From Nigerium sp. (GTDB lineage: Bacteria > Actinomycetota > Actinomycetes > Propionibacteriales > Propionibacteriaceae): a stretch of DNA of 64,000 nucleotides. The notes beneath the pieces were generated by a model. It did no database searches. It saw nothing but the letters and a program-made list of their open reading frames with translations, and had not been told where the DNA came from. Location of the stretch: the NCBI GenBank assembly GCA_016711325.1, contig JADJTH010000011.1, positions 1-64,000 of the forward strand, read 5' to 3'. Numbering within the stretch: position 1 is the stretch's first letter; each line of letters begins with the position of its first letter. Below, one piece after another: positions 27,387 through 38,131 of this stretch. The position numbers and the translations under genes are program-made.

Positions 27387-27482
27387 TTACCCCCGCGGGT
27401 CTGTATTCCGGCACCGCGGGCGTGACATCGGGCGTCCCGTGGACGAGGGGGCGGACGTCGGCGCGGTGGGTAGGGTGTTCGC

Positions 27483-29402
27483 GTGCCCGACCTCGTTCCT
27501 CTCACCCTGCCCCACGCCGACGCCTACCGCGCCTGGATCGCCGACACGTCCACGCGCGCCCTGGACGCCGCGCGCGCCGGCGCCGCCGCACTCAAGGCCG
27601 CGCCGCCGGCGTCCGCGCTGGAGACCCTGCGCGCGTGGAACGATCTGTCCGTCGCGCTCGGCACCACCGCCGCCCGCGCCTCCCTGTTCAGCGAGGTGCA
27701 CCCGGACGCCGGCGTCCGCGAAACCGCCGAGCAGGCCGCCCTCGCCGCCCGTGCGCTGTCGAGCGACCTCGGACTGGACACCGAGCTGTACGCCGTCTTC
27801 ACCGCCGTCGACGCGACCGACCTCGACGAGGACGGGGCCCGCCTGCTCCACCGCACGCTGCGCTCCTTCCGACGGGCGGGGGTGGCGGCCGACGACGCGG
27901 TGCGCGCCCGGATCAAGGAGATCGACGACCGGCTGACGGTCCTCGGCCAGGCGTTCGCGCGCACCATCCGGGAGGGCACCCGCTCCATCGCCGTGACGCC
28001 CGCCCAGCTCGCCGGGCTGCCGCAGGACTGGATCGACGCCCACCCCGCGGGCGACGACGGCCTCGTCACGGTGACCACCGACTATCCCGACGCCATCCCG
28101 TTCCGCACGTTCGCACATGACGCGGACGCCCGGCGCGCGCTCCTGGAGGCCTCCCTGACCATCGGCTACCCCGACAACGTCCCGGTACTGCACGAGATGT
28201 TCGCGCTGCGTGCCGAGTTCGCCTCGCTGCTCGGCTACGCCACCTGGGCCGACTACGACGCCGAGGTGAAGATGATCGGCAGCGGCGACGCGATCGCCGC
28301 CTTCATCGACCAGATCACCGACGCCGCCGACGCGCCCGCCCGCCGCGATGTCGCCGTCCTGCTGGAGAAGCGGCGGGTCGATCAACCGGACGCCACACGC
28401 GTCGAGGCGTCCGACACCGCGTACTACACCGAGGTGCACCGCCGCGAGCAACTCGATGTCGACGCCCAGCTCGTGCGCACCTACTTCGACGCGGGCCGCG
28501 TGCGCGCGGGACTGCTCGAGGTCACCGGACGCCTGTTCGGCCTGACGTACACGCGGGTGGACGCTCCGGTGTGGCACGCCGACGTGGTGGCGTTCGACGT
28601 CACCCTCACCGAGGACGGCTCGCCGGCGGGGCGCATGTACCTCGACCTGCACCCGCGCGAGGGCAAGTACAAACACGCAGCGCAGTTCACGCTCAGCCAC
28701 GGGGTGGCGGGCCGGCAGCTTCCCGAGGGCGTCCTGGTCTGCAACTTCCCGACCGGGCTGATGGCGCACAGCGACGTGGTGACGCTGTTCCACGAGTTCG
28801 GTCACCTCGTGCACCACCTGCTCGGCGGACGGCAGTCCTGGGTGGAGTTCTCGGGGGTCGCGACCGAGTGGGATTTCGTCGAGGCGCCGAGCCAGCTGCT
28901 CGAGGAATGGGCCTGGGACGCCTGCGTCCTGCGCACCTTCGCGGTCGACGCGGCGGGCGAACCCATCCCGGCCGACCTGGTCGCACGCATGCGCGCGGCC
29001 AACGAGTTCGGCAAGGGCTTCCTCGCCCGCACGCAGATGTTCTACGCCGCGCTGTCGTACTACCTGCACCGCGACAACCCCGACGACCTGGCCGGCCGCA
29101 CCGCCGCACTGCAGGAGCGCTATTCGATGTTCGGCTACCTTCCGGGCACCTGCATGCCGGCCAGCTTCGGGCATCTCGCCGGCTACACCTCCGCGTACTA
29201 CACGTACATGTGGAGCCTGGTGATCGCCAAGGACCTGTTCAGCGCGTTCGATCCGGACGACCTGTTCGATCCCGATGTGGCGGGCCGCTATCGCGACCGG
29301 ATCCTCGCCCCAGGTGGGCGCAAGGACGCCGTCGATCTCGTCGCCGATTTTCTCGGACGCCCCTACCGCTTCGACGCCTACGCGGCCTGGCTGGCGTCCT
29401 GA
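27483..29402 (+). CDS. M3-family metallopeptidase (oligopeptidase)
   Basis: 639 residues. The zinc site is LFHEFGHLVHHLLGG (HExxH) followed by the distal Glu in SQLLEEWAWD, as in thimet oligopeptidase/Dcp enzymes. It should trim short peptides in the cytoplasm; no signal peptide. GTG 27483 is fixed by a -10 TAGGGT (27471-27476) 6 nt upstream, implying a leaderless transcript. Convergent with the next gene, whose stop codon shares a small hairpin with it. Confidence 0.92.
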   Translation: MPDLVPLTLPHADAYRAWIADTSTRALDAARAGAAALKAAPPASALETLRAWNDLSVALGTTAARASLFSEVHPDAGVRETAEQAALAARALSSDLGLDTELYAVFTAVDATDLDEDGARLLHRTLRSFRRAGVAADDAVRARIKEIDDRLTVLGQAFARTIREGTRSIAVTPAQLAGLPQDWIDAHPAGDDGLVTVTTDYPDAIPFRTFAHDADARRALLEASLTIGYPDNVPVLHEMFALRAEFASLLGYATWADYDAEVKMIGSGDAIAAFIDQITDAADAPARRDVAVLLEKRRVDQPDATRVEASDTAYYTEVHRREQLDVDAQLVRTYFDAGRVRAGLLEVTGRLFGLTYTRVDAPVWHADVVAFDVTLTEDGSPAGRMYLDLHPREGKYKHAAQFTLSHGVAGRQLPEGVLVCNFPTGLMAHSDVVTLFHEFGHLVHHLLGGRQSWVEFSGVATEWDFVEAPSQLLEEWAWDACVLRTFAVDAAGEPIPADLVARMRAANEFGKGFLARTQMFYAALSYYLHRDNPDDLAGRTAALQERYSMFGYLPGTCMPASFGHLAGYTSAYYTYMWSLVIAKDLFSAFDPDDLFDPDVAGRYRDRILAPGGRKDAVDLVADFLGRPYRFDAYAAWLAS

Positions 29403-29416
29403 CCGCCGCCGGTCAG
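29399..29416. terminator. hairpin spanning both stop codons of a convergent pair
   Basis: CTGACC, GCCGCC, GGTCAG. The TGA of the M3 peptidase and the TCA (stop) of the opposite gene sit in opposite arms. Confidence 0.4.
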
Positions 29417-30333
29417 TCGGCCTGATCCCACGTGTGGGCGACGATGGCGTCGACGGAGATGCCCGAGACCAGGCAACGATCCTTGCGGTTGCGGGTGAGT
29501 GCCTGCGTCCAGTTGACGAAGCCGCCGTCGCCCAGCTCGACGGTGTGGCCGTCCTCGTCCAGGACGAATCGGAAGGCCGCGGTGGAGTAGGGGTTGCGCC
29601 ACGGCGTCCGCTCCGACTCGGCGCCGTCCGCATTGCCGTCGACGACGATGGCGCCGTCGCAGGTACCCCGCTCGGCGACCAGCCCGGCGAGGGTCGAATC
29701 CCAGACCGACAGGGCCACGCGCCCGCCCGGGACGATCGCACGGATCGCCTCCCGCCAGAAGTCGAGATGCAGATCGAGCAGTTCGGCCTCGGTGCTCAGC
29801 CCGCCGCCGTCCGGCGCGCTGGAGACCAAGGAGAAGCGAAGCTCGTGGGACGACTCCTCGGCCGAATCCCAGGCGTGCGTGCACCGGGCGTGCGTGGCCA
29901 GATGGACGCGTGAGTGACCGCTGCGGCGGCGTCGGGACGCCTCCAGCGCCAACCCGTGCACGGGATCGGCGAGCACCTCGGTGAGCCGCATGGTGGTGAT
30001 GACCCGGTTCTGCCCGCGCCCACCCAGATGGACGCCCGAGCCGAGCGACGTCAACTGCGACAAGGTGACGCCCACGAACTCTCTGGGGGTCAGCTCCCAC
30101 AGCCGGGCGGTGATCGGCAGCGCCTCCCGCGGATCGAGCAGGGACGGCATGAGGAGGCGGTCCTCACGCCAGCGCTTGATGAGGTCGGCGGGGGTCTGCA
30201 CGAAGGCGCGCGACCGTGCCACGTCGGCGAGGATCGCGCGGAGCTCCAGCGGCGCGAGCGACTTCAACAGGGCATCGCGTGCGTGGGAGCCGATACGTCG
30301 CCACACCTTCGCTGACGCCGCCGTTCCGCTCAT
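29413..30333 (-). CDS. conserved-looking protein of unknown function
   Basis: 306 residues, soluble, no membrane segments. The first third is basic and helical (ARDALLKSLAPLELRAILA, TPADLIKRWREDRL); the rest is mixed alpha/beta with TRLWELTPREFVGVTL-like and FWREAIRAIVPGGRVALSVW segments. I do not recognise the family and propose no function. ATG 30333 is preferred because the sequence becomes well structured from here; the longer frame to 30399 adds only low-complexity residues. It is transcribed alone, converging with the M3 peptidase. The 279 nt upstream, to the end of hspR, hold no gene I can support. Confidence 0.65.
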   Translation of the reverse strand: MSGTAASAKVWRRIGSHARDALLKSLAPLELRAILADVARSRAFVQTPADLIKRWREDRLLMPSLLDPREALPITARLWELTPREFVGVTLSQLTSLGSGVHLGGRGQNRVITTMRLTEVLADPVHGLALEASRRRRSGHSRVHLATHARCTHAWDSAEESSHELRFSLVSSAPDGGGLSTEAELLDLHLDFWREAIRAIVPGGRVALSVWDSTLAGLVAERGTCDGAIVVDGNADGAESERTPWRNPYSTAAFRFVLDEDGHTVELGDGGFVNWTQALTRNRKDRCLVSGISVDAIVAHTWDQAD

Positions 30334-30612
30334 ACAGCCACCCTTCTCCCAGCCCCCTGGACCAGTCATGCCGGCCCCTCTGCCCGCCGATTCAACCACA
30401 CCGCCCGGCGATCTCCCCTTCGGATTCCCAGCGGTAGGACCAATCGTGACGCGACCGTCGCAATTCCTACAGCGCGTCGGAGACGCACGGAGCGTCCGCG
30501 GCCTTCTCGATCGGGTCAGATGGCGAGGGTGCTCCGGGCGCGGCGCGGCCCCACCCAGGCGGATCTGGCCGGTCCCGAACGGCCTGCGCCCGTCGTCGTG
30601 AGGGCGCCGGGA

Positions 30613-31047
30613 TCAGCGTCCCGACGTCAGCGCCCGCGGCGAGCGCGCGCGCACCGTCCGGCCCAGATGCACCGTGCCGTGGCCGGCCGTGAAGGTGCGC
30701 GCAACGTCGTGCGGGCCGTCCTCGCGGGCCGCGACGATGTCCATCAGCCGCGCGATCTGCGCATGCGCGTCGTCGAGCTCGGACTCCAGTTGCAGGACGC
30801 GCCGGATTCCCTCGAGGTTGATGCCCTCCTCTTGCGACAACATCTGGATGTGCCGCAGCCGGGCGATGTCGCGAAGCGAGTAGCGGCGTCCGCGCCCTTT
30901 CGAACGCGACGGAACCACCAGGCCGAGCCGGTCGTAGCCGCGCAGCGTCTGCGGGTGCATGTCGGCCAGCCGCGCCGCGACCGTCACCGTGAACAGCGGC
31001 GCGTCCCGATCCATTCGCGCGGGCAGGAACTCCGACACCTCACTCAC
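30613..31047 (-). CDS. hspR: heat-shock repressor HspR (MerR family)
   Basis: 144 residues. The MerR-type helix-turn-helix reads FTVTVAARLADMHPQTLRGY, followed by the wing GRGRRYSLRDIARL and a coiled-coil (LQLESELDDAHAQIARLM). HspR binds HAIR operators and represses dnaK and clpB, with DnaK as co-repressor in known actinobacteria. GTG 31047 overlaps the dnaJ stop by 4 nt, so it is the last gene of dnaK-grpE-dnaJ-hspR. Matching HAIR sites are present upstream of dnaK and clpB in this window. Confidence 0.94.
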   Translation of the reverse strand: MSEVSEFLPARMDRDAPLFTVTVAARLADMHPQTLRGYDRLGLVVPSRSKGRGRRYSLRDIARLRHIQMLSQEEGINLEGIRRVLQLESELDDAHAQIARLMDIVAAREDGPHDVARTFTAGHGTVHLGRTVRARSPRALTSGR

Positions 31048-32198
31048 CCCCGGAACAGCAGTGCCCGAGGATCGGACGGGCCTGCGGCGTCCGCGTAGGC
31101 GCGCAGGGCCTGCGAGGCCTCGCCGGTGAGCGAGGACGGCACCTGCACCTCGACGGTGACCAGCAGGTCTCCGTGCTCGCCGTTGCCCTTGCGGACGCCC
31201 TTGCCACGGACGCGGAAGGTGCGGCCGTTCGGCGTCCCGGCCGGGACCCGCAGCCGGACGCGCGGTCCGTTCAGTGTCGGCACCTCGATATCGGCACCCA
31301 GCGCCGCCTCGGCGAAGGCTACCGGCGCGGTGAGCGTCAGGTTGTCGCCCTTGCGACCGAACAGCCGGTGCGGGCTCACCTGGACCAGCACGTACAGGTC
31401 GCCCGGGGCGCCGCCGTTCTCGCCGGCTCCGCCCTTGCCCTTGACCCGGATCCGCTGGCCGTCCGTCACACCGGCGGGGATCCGCACCTGCATGGTGGCG
31501 GTCGAGCGTGCCCGCCCCGACCCCAGACAGTCGGGGCACGGGTCGTCCACGACGAGGCCGCGGCCCCGGCAGTCGGGGCACGGCTCGGCGATCGAGAAAC
31601 CGGACGAGGAACGTGCCTCCTTCATGCCGGAGCCTTGGCAGGACGGACAGACCTTCGGTACCGTCCCGGCCCTCGCGCCGGTGCCCCGGCACGACGCGCA
31701 CGCGGCGTCCGACACCGTCTGCATGGAGACCGTGGCCCCTTCGACCGCCTGGGTGAAGTCGATGGTGACCTCACCCTCGATGTCGGTACCGCGACGCGGC
31801 TGGCGGGTCGAGCGACGACTCGTCGTGTTACCGAAGAGGCCCCCGAACAGGTCGGAGATGTTCTGGTCGCCCGCGGTGGCGTTGCGGAACAGGTCCTCCA
31901 TCGACGGGCCGGGAGCGCCACCGGGCCGGCCCCCGCCGCCCCCGGGGAAGCGGAAGCCGGAGCCGAACAACGAACGCTGCTCGTCGTACTCCGCGCGCTT
32001 CTTCGGGTCGGACAGCACCGAGTTGGCCTCGGAGACGTCCTTGAAGCGACGCTCGGCCGCGTCGTCGCCGGGATGCTGGTCGGGATGGTTCTCGCGCGCC
32101 AGCTTGCGGAACGCCTTCTTGATCTCCTCGGGCTTGGCGTCCTTGGAGACGCCCAGGACCTTGTAGTAGTCCTTCTCAAGCCAGTCCTTGGTGCTCAT
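31044..32198 (-). CDS. dnaJ: co-chaperone DnaJ
   Basis: 384 residues. J domain at 9-75 with the HPD motif in ENHPDQHPG, a Gly/Phe-rich linker, four zinc repeats (CASCRGTG, CPSCQGSG, CPDCRGRG, CPDCLGSG) and two C-terminal substrate domains. It stimulates DnaK ATPase and delivers substrates. ATG 32198 has AAAGGAGG 6 nt upstream. Third gene of the dnaK operon, 34 nt after grpE. Confidence 0.96.
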   Translation of the reverse strand: MSTKDWLEKDYYKVLGVSKDAKPEEIKKAFRKLARENHPDQHPGDDAAERRFKDVSEANSVLSDPKKRAEYDEQRSLFGSGFRFPGGGGGRPGGAPGPSMEDLFRNATAGDQNISDLFGGLFGNTTSRRSTRQPRRGTDIEGEVTIDFTQAVEGATVSMQTVSDAACASCRGTGARAGTVPKVCPSCQGSGMKEARSSSGFSIAEPCPDCRGRGLVVDDPCPDCLGSGRARSTATMQVRIPAGVTDGQRIRVKGKGGAGENGGAPGDLYVLVQVSPHRLFGRKGDNLTLTAPVAFAEAALGADIEVPTLNGPRVRLRVPAGTPNGRTFRVRGKGVRKGNGEHGDLLVTVEVQVPSSLTGEASQALRAYADAAGPSDPRALLFRG

Positions 32199-32232
32199 CG
32201 GCGCCTCCTTTCGCTCGTCACCGTCGTCGGGC

Positions 32233-32817
32233 TCAGTTCGGGTCGGCGACGCCGACGCGGGCGGGACGGACGACGCGGTCGCCGATCCGGATGCCCTTCT
32301 GGATGACGGCCGAGACCACCTGCTCGGCATGGTCGCCTTCCATCGGCATGGCCATCAGCGCCTCGTGGATCGTCGGGTCGAAGACCTCGCCGACCTCGCC
32401 GTAGGCGACCAGCCCGTACTTGCCGGTCACCCGCTCGAGCGCCTCCACGACCAGCTTGAAGCCGCCGTCGAGCTCGTCGTGCTGCTTGGCCGCGGCAATG
32501 GCGTCCAGGACCGGAAGCAGGTCGTTGACGACCTGCTCGACGCCGCGCTGGCGGGCGACGTCGCGGTCGCGGTCGACGCGACGCTTGTAGTTGACGTATT
32601 CGGCGTGCAGCCGCTGCAGGTCGGCCGTCCGCTCGGACAGCTGGGCGGCCAGATCGTCGCCGGTGGACGCCGGGCCCTCACCGGCGGCCGGCTCCACGGG
32701 CGCGCCTTCCTCGGTCAGCGAGGAGGCGTCATCGGGCACCTCGAAGGCGCCCTCGTCGCCGGGATCGCCCGCAGGCCGGGCCTGGGCGTCGAAATCCTCA
32801 GTGGGGTTGTCGGTCAC
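32233..32817 (-). CDS. grpE: nucleotide exchange factor GrpE
   Basis: 194 residues. An acidic disordered N-terminus of about 60 residues leads into the long helix (LSERTADLQRLHAEYVNYKR) and the C-terminal beta-wing (GVEQVVNDLLPVLDAIAAA ... FDPTIHEALMAMP). It releases ADP from DnaK. GTG 32817 has GAGGAG upstream at a good distance; dnaK ends 73 nt before it. Confidence 0.95.
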   Translation of the reverse strand: MTDNPTEDFDAQARPAGDPGDEGAFEVPDDASSLTEEGAPVEPAAGEGPASTGDDLAAQLSERTADLQRLHAEYVNYKRRVDRDRDVARQRGVEQVVNDLLPVLDAIAAAKQHDELDGGFKLVVEALERVTGKYGLVAYGEVGEVFDPTIHEALMAMPMEGDHAEQVVSAVIQKGIRIGDRVVRPARVGVADPN

Positions 32818-32890
32818 GATGCTCCTCGTTCGAGTGCGGCGCCGCTGGGCAGGCGTCCTGGCATCGGAGCCTACCCAGCGGCGACCATGC

Positions 32891-34762
<1,872 letters not shown>

Positions 34763-34794
34763 GGTGGGTTACCTCCATTGATCGGGTGATTTGG

Positions 34795-34815
34795 ATTGAG
34801 CCTAGCAGACTCAAT
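34795..34815 (-). promoter_or_regulatory. HAIR operator 1 of the dnaK operon
   Basis: ATTGAGC, 7 nt, ACTCAAT on the plus strand. Correct HAIR geometry (7-7-7). A TAGGCT that could serve as -10 on the minus strand lies within it. Confidence 0.85.
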
Positions 34816-34821
34816 CCGAAG

Positions 34822-34842
34822 GTTGAGTTCAGTCGGCTCAAC
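34822..34842 (-). promoter_or_regulatory. HAIR operator 2 of the dnaK operon
   Basis: GTTGAGT, 7 nt, GCTCAAC on the plus strand. It is 27 nt from operator 1 (start to start) and its last base touches the stop codon of the upstream DNA methylase gene. Confidence 0.82.
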
Positions 34843-35924
34843 TACGGGAGGGTCGGGGGTATTCCCGGAGCCCGCGCCTGCACCGCCGCGACCGCGGCGT
34901 CCACCTTGTCCGTCGGCCCGGCCACGAAGACGTACTCCGTGTTGCGCAGGTGCGACACCTGGCCCACCCTCGTGCCGGTTGGGTTGAAGATGCCGATCTG
35001 CGCACCCACGTAGCGCTTGGAGTCGAAGGCCAGGATCCGGACGTCCTCGTGGCCGGCCTCGCGCAACGAGGCCGTCATCCGCTCGGCCGTGATCCACGAC
35101 TCGTCGTTGTAGGACACCACCACGACGTCCGCCCGCGCCCGCGCGATGAGATCGGCGAGGGCGTGCGGCATCTCGCGCTTGCGGTTGAAGACGCTCTTGG
35201 TGGCATCGTCGCGGCTGTCGACACGCTTGCAGGCGACCCCGTAGTGCGCCGGGGCGTCCCAGCGGACGAGGGTCTCCCACACGTGGTAGTTCGTGAAGTA
35301 CCGGTGCTGGTTGTAGGGCGGGTCGAGGTACATCAGGTCAACCGCGTCCAGGTCGTCGACCACGGTCATCGCGTCACCGCCCACCGTGAACCCCTCGCCG
35401 GGCAGCAGTCGCGGACGCCTCAGCTCGAGTTCGCCGAACGACCGCGGCGCCCACCGCTTGAGGTAGGCCATCTGCAACCCGGTGGTCGAGTCGACGCGGT
35501 CGGCCGCCAGCATCAGTGAGGTCAGCAGGATCGGGAACAGCGGCGCACCGCGGTAGCCGGCCTCCAGCTCATCGCGGATGGCGTCGATGCGCGCGCCGTT
35601 GTGCGGCTGGAAGTAGCGCGCCTGCTCGCAGAAGGTGCGCGTGACATACCCCGGACGCCCCGGCAGCCCGTTGAGCCGGCGCAGGGCGTCGTCCAGTTCC
35701 GCCTCGTCGACCGCGCGCGCGTCGGTGGCGACGTAGCAGTCGCTGAGGACGAGGCTGTAGGTGGCGAGGTCGGCCGCAGTCACGACGATCCCCCGGCCCT
35801 TGAATTCCTGCGCCACGCGCGTCGTCCCGGTGAACAGGTCGACGGCCGTCCGCGCCCCGACCGCAACGGCGATCTCGCCCAGCACGGGCACCAGCGTGCG
35901 TTTCGAGCCGAGGTACTTGATCAC
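34842..35924 (-). CDS. D12-class N6-adenine DNA methyltransferase (orphan)
   Basis: 360 residues. The SAM-binding motif KYLGSKRTLVPVL and FTGTTRVAQEFKGRG at the N-terminus and the catalytic LDPPYNQHRYF (DPPY) motif identify the D12 adenine methylase family. No restriction endonuclease gene is adjacent, so it may act in regulation or replication control. GTG 35924 is preceded by a -10 TAGCGT (35931-35936) 6 nt upstream, implying a leaderless transcript. It reads directly into the dnaK operator region with no clear terminator. Confidence 0.85.
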   Translation of the reverse strand: MIKYLGSKRTLVPVLGEIAVAVGARTAVDLFTGTTRVAQEFKGRGIVVTAADLATYSLVLSDCYVATDARAVDEAELDDALRRLNGLPGRPGYVTRTFCEQARYFQPHNGARIDAIRDELEAGYRGAPLFPILLTSLMLAADRVDSTTGLQMAYLKRWAPRSFGELELRRPRLLPGEGFTVGGDAMTVVDDLDAVDLMYLDPPYNQHRYFTNYHVWETLVRWDAPAHYGVACKRVDSRDDATKSVFNRKREMPHALADLIARARADVVVVSYNDESWITAERMTASLREAGHEDVRILAFDSKRYVGAQIGIFNPTGTRVGQVSHLRNTEYVFVAGPTDKVDAAVAAVQARAPGIPPTLP

Positions 35925-35953
35925 CCCCGAACGCTACGCCAGGCCGGTGGGCG

Positions 35954-36361
35954 TCACTCGCTCGGCGGCGTGATGTTCATGTGCCAGGTGATGCCGAACT
36001 TGTCGATGAACTGGCCGTACTCGTCGCCCCACGGCGCCATCTCCAGCCCGACGGTGACCTGCCCGCCGTCGGTCAGCGCCGCCCAGTACCCGCGCAGGGC
36101 GTCCGGCTCATCGCCGGCGATGCTGATCTGGATGTCGTTACCGTGCACGTAGACGGACCCCATGCCAGGCATGTCGTCACTGGCGAAGAGGTGGAACCCG
36201 GCGGCGGTGTCGACCGACGCGTGCATGACTCCGTCGACGTCCATTCCCGACTCGCGGAACGTGGTGAGCGTCAGCGTGCCGCCGAGGGCGTCGGCGTAGA
36301 ACTGCATGGCTTCGGCGCAGGTGCCCTTGAACGTGAGGTAGGGATTGAGCTGCTGGGACAT
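35954..36361 (-). CDS. VOC/PhnB-like (glyoxalase-fold) protein
   Basis: 135 residues. The N-terminal NPYLTFKGTCAEAMQFYADALGG and the end APWGDEYGQFIDKFGITWHMN are characteristic of the PhnB-like group of the vicinal-oxygen-chelate superfamily. Members bind a metal or small ligand; the exact role is unknown. ATG 36361 has GGAAGGAAG upstream. Monocistronic. Confidence 0.85.
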   Translation of the reverse strand: MSQQLNPYLTFKGTCAEAMQFYADALGGTLTLTTFRESGMDVDGVMHASVDTAAGFHLFASDDMPGMGSVYVHGNDIQISIAGDEPDALRGYWAALTDGGQVTVGLEMAPWGDEYGQFIDKFGITWHMNITPPSE

Positions 36362-36474
36362 GGGTGACTTCCTTCCGTGGCGCCCGCATCGGGCGGTGTC
36401 AGGCATCGTCGCAGAGGCGTCCGACATTTCGACAGGCCCACGCCTCACCCCAGGATCGGGCGACACTGGGCGGC

Positions 36475-37020
36475 ATGAGCCATCCCGTGTATGGAACCCT
36501 CGACGCCGTGCCCGCCCTCACCCGGCCCGATCTGCTGGCCGCGCCCGTCGCGACCGCGATCGAGGAACTGCGGCTGGACGTGCTGGTCGCCGCGATCGAT
36601 CCCGGCCACGCCGACACCGAGGTGCTGTGCGCGACCTACGGCGTCCCGCTGGGCGCCTCCGCGAACGCGGTGGTGGTGCGCGGCACACGCGCCGGGGTCG
36701 ACTCCCACGCCGTCTGCATGACGCTGGCCACCCACCGCGTCGACGTCAACGGGCTGGTCCGGCGCCGGCTCAACGCCCGCAAGGCCTCGTTCGCTCCGAT
36801 GGACTACACGGTCGAGGCGACCGGCATGGAGTACGGCGGCATCAATCCCGTCGGCGCGCCGGCCGGCTGGCCCGTCTGGGTGGACGCGGCGGTCGCCGCC
36901 ACCGAATGGCTGTGTATCGGGTCGGGGATTCGCGGCTCGAAACTGTTCCTGACGAGCGCGACCCTGCTCTGCCTGCCCAACGCCGAGCGCGTCGACGACC
37001 TCGCCCGTCCGGCCAGCTGA
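36475..37020 (+). CDS. YbaK/EbsC-domain protein (aminoacyl-tRNA deacylase-like)
   Basis: 181 residues. The YbaK core is recognisable as RRRLNARKASFAPMDYTVEATG followed in the same run by EYGGINPVGAP, with the conserved Lys of the editing pocket in RKASF (motif given in two parts). Such proteins hydrolyse mischarged tRNAs such as Cys-tRNA-Pro. ATG 36475 is preceded by a -10-like GACACT 7 nt upstream. Convergent with the barstar-like gene. Confidence 0.8.
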   Translation: MSHPVYGTLDAVPALTRPDLLAAPVATAIEELRLDVLVAAIDPGHADTEVLCATYGVPLGASANAVVVRGTRAGVDSHAVCMTLATHRVDVNGLVRRRLNARKASFAPMDYTVEATGMEYGGINPVGAPAGWPVWVDAAVAATEWLCIGSGIRGSKLFLTSATLLCLPNAERVDDLARPAS

Positions 37021-37036
37021 CGCCCGTCAGGTCAGC
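37016..37036. terminator. hairpin spanning both stop codons of a convergent pair
   Basis: GCTGAC, 9 nt, GTCAGC; stop codons of the YbaK-like and barstar-like genes lie in opposite arms. Confidence 0.4.
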
Positions 37037-37421
37037 GGTCGCGCTCCTTGGAGCGCTTGTCGGCTCCGGCCAGCACCACGGCGAACGCCGGCGCCCGGCG
37101 GGCGCGAGCCACGAAGACGTCGGAGAGCGCCGACCACACGGCGGGTTGCTCGTCGGCGAAGGTGGCGCCGCGCACCCACACCACCACCGTCTGCGGCTCG
37201 AGGCGTCCGAGCGCCGCATCGAGGGCACCGGTCGTCGTGACCGGTTCGAGAGCCCCGACCGCCCGGCCCAGTTCGACAAGCACCTCGCGGCGGGCCTGCG
37301 GCCCAAGTTCGTCGGACAGCCGCAGCACCTTCGGCGTCCAGCCCGCCAGCCTCCAATCGCCTGCCACCGAGGCGGCATCGGCGGAGGTCGTGTAGAACCC
37401 AGGAGCGAAGGCGGCAGTCAT
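37032..37421 (-). CDS. barstar-family protein (orphan ribonuclease-inhibitor fold)
   Basis: 129 residues. The pattern of a first strand (WTPKVLRLSDEL), helix (ARREVLVELGRAVGA), ALDAALGRL helix, VVVWVRGATFADE strand-loop, a further helix and a final strand FAVVLAG fits the barstar fold. Classical barstar blocks the RNase barnase, but no barnase gene is adjacent. ATG 37421 has a -10 TAGGCT (37429-37434) 7 nt upstream, so it is probably leaderless. Assignment is by fold pattern and moderately sure. Confidence 0.6.
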   Translation of the reverse strand: MTAAFAPGFYTTSADAASVAGDWRLAGWTPKVLRLSDELGPQARREVLVELGRAVGALEPVTTTGALDAALGRLEPQTVVVWVRGATFADEQPAVWSALSDVFVARARRAPAFAVVLAGADKRSKERDR

Positions 37422-37477
37422 GGCCTTCAGCCTAGTGCGGGTGCCGGACGCCGGCCGGCCGCGTCTACGCTGGAACG

Positions 37478-38116
37478 GTGAACCATCCCTGGAGCGCCTA
37501 CACGCCGCGCATGATCGACCCGCGCCTGGCCCTGCCCGGACGCGACACGCCCGTCCTGCCGGCGGGTGTGCGGCACGAGGTCCTGGGTGGCGACGTCCTC
37601 GCCACCCCCGCGGGCTCCGAGGTCGCCCACCTCGCGCTCGGCTGTTTCTGGGGCGCCGAGAAGCTGTTCTGGACGACGCCGGGCATCACCGCCACCGCCG
37701 CCGGCTACATGGGCGGCTTCACGCCGAACCCCACCTACGCCGAGGTCTGCTCGGGGCGCACCGGCCATACCGAGACCGTCCGCGTCTGCTTCGACCCGGC
37801 ACGGATCGGCTTCGACGACGTGCTCGCCGTCTTCTTCGAGAACCACGATCCCACGCAGGGCATGCGCCAGGGCAACGACATCGGCACGCAGTACCGCTCG
37901 GTGATCTTCGCCTCGCCCGGCCAGGAGGACGCCGCCGCGTCCGTCCGCTCCCGTTACGACCGCGCCTTCTCCGAGGCAGGGTTCGGCCCGGTGACCACCG
38001 AACTGATCACCGGGCCGATGCCGTTCTATCCGGCCGAGGTCGAGCACCAGCAGTACCTGTTCAAGAACCCTCACGGATACTGCCCGGTGCACGCGACCGG
38101 AGTCACCTGCGGCTGA
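37478..38116 (+). CDS. msrA: peptide methionine sulfoxide reductase A
   Basis: 212 residues. The active site GCFWGAEKLFW carries the catalytic Cys; GYMGGFTPNPTYAEVCSG, TGHTETV and QGNDIGTQYRS are conserved MsrA segments, and resolving Cys residues occur at the end (YCPVHATGVTC). It reduces methionine-S-sulfoxide in proteins. GTG 37478 is fixed by -10 TACGCT (37466-37471) 6 nt upstream: leaderless. The long N-terminal extension of about 45 residues is common in actinobacteria. Confidence 0.95.
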   Translation: MNHPWSAYTPRMIDPRLALPGRDTPVLPAGVRHEVLGGDVLATPAGSEVAHLALGCFWGAEKLFWTTPGITATAAGYMGGFTPNPTYAEVCSGRTGHTETVRVCFDPARIGFDDVLAVFFENHDPTQGMRQGNDIGTQYRSVIFASPGQEDAAASVRSRYDRAFSEAGFGPVTTELITGPMPFYPAEVEHQQYLFKNPHGYCPVHATGVTCG

Positions 38117-38131
38117 GGCGCCGCGCCTCAG
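38113..38131. terminator. hairpin spanning both stop codons of a convergent pair
   Basis: CTGAGGCG, CCG, CGCCTCAG: 8-bp perfect stem holding the TGA of msrA and the TCA stop of the facing gene. Confidence 0.5.

Noticed and set aside
34842..35924. Restriction-modification system
   Set aside because: Only the methylase is present; no endonuclease-like gene lies on either side.
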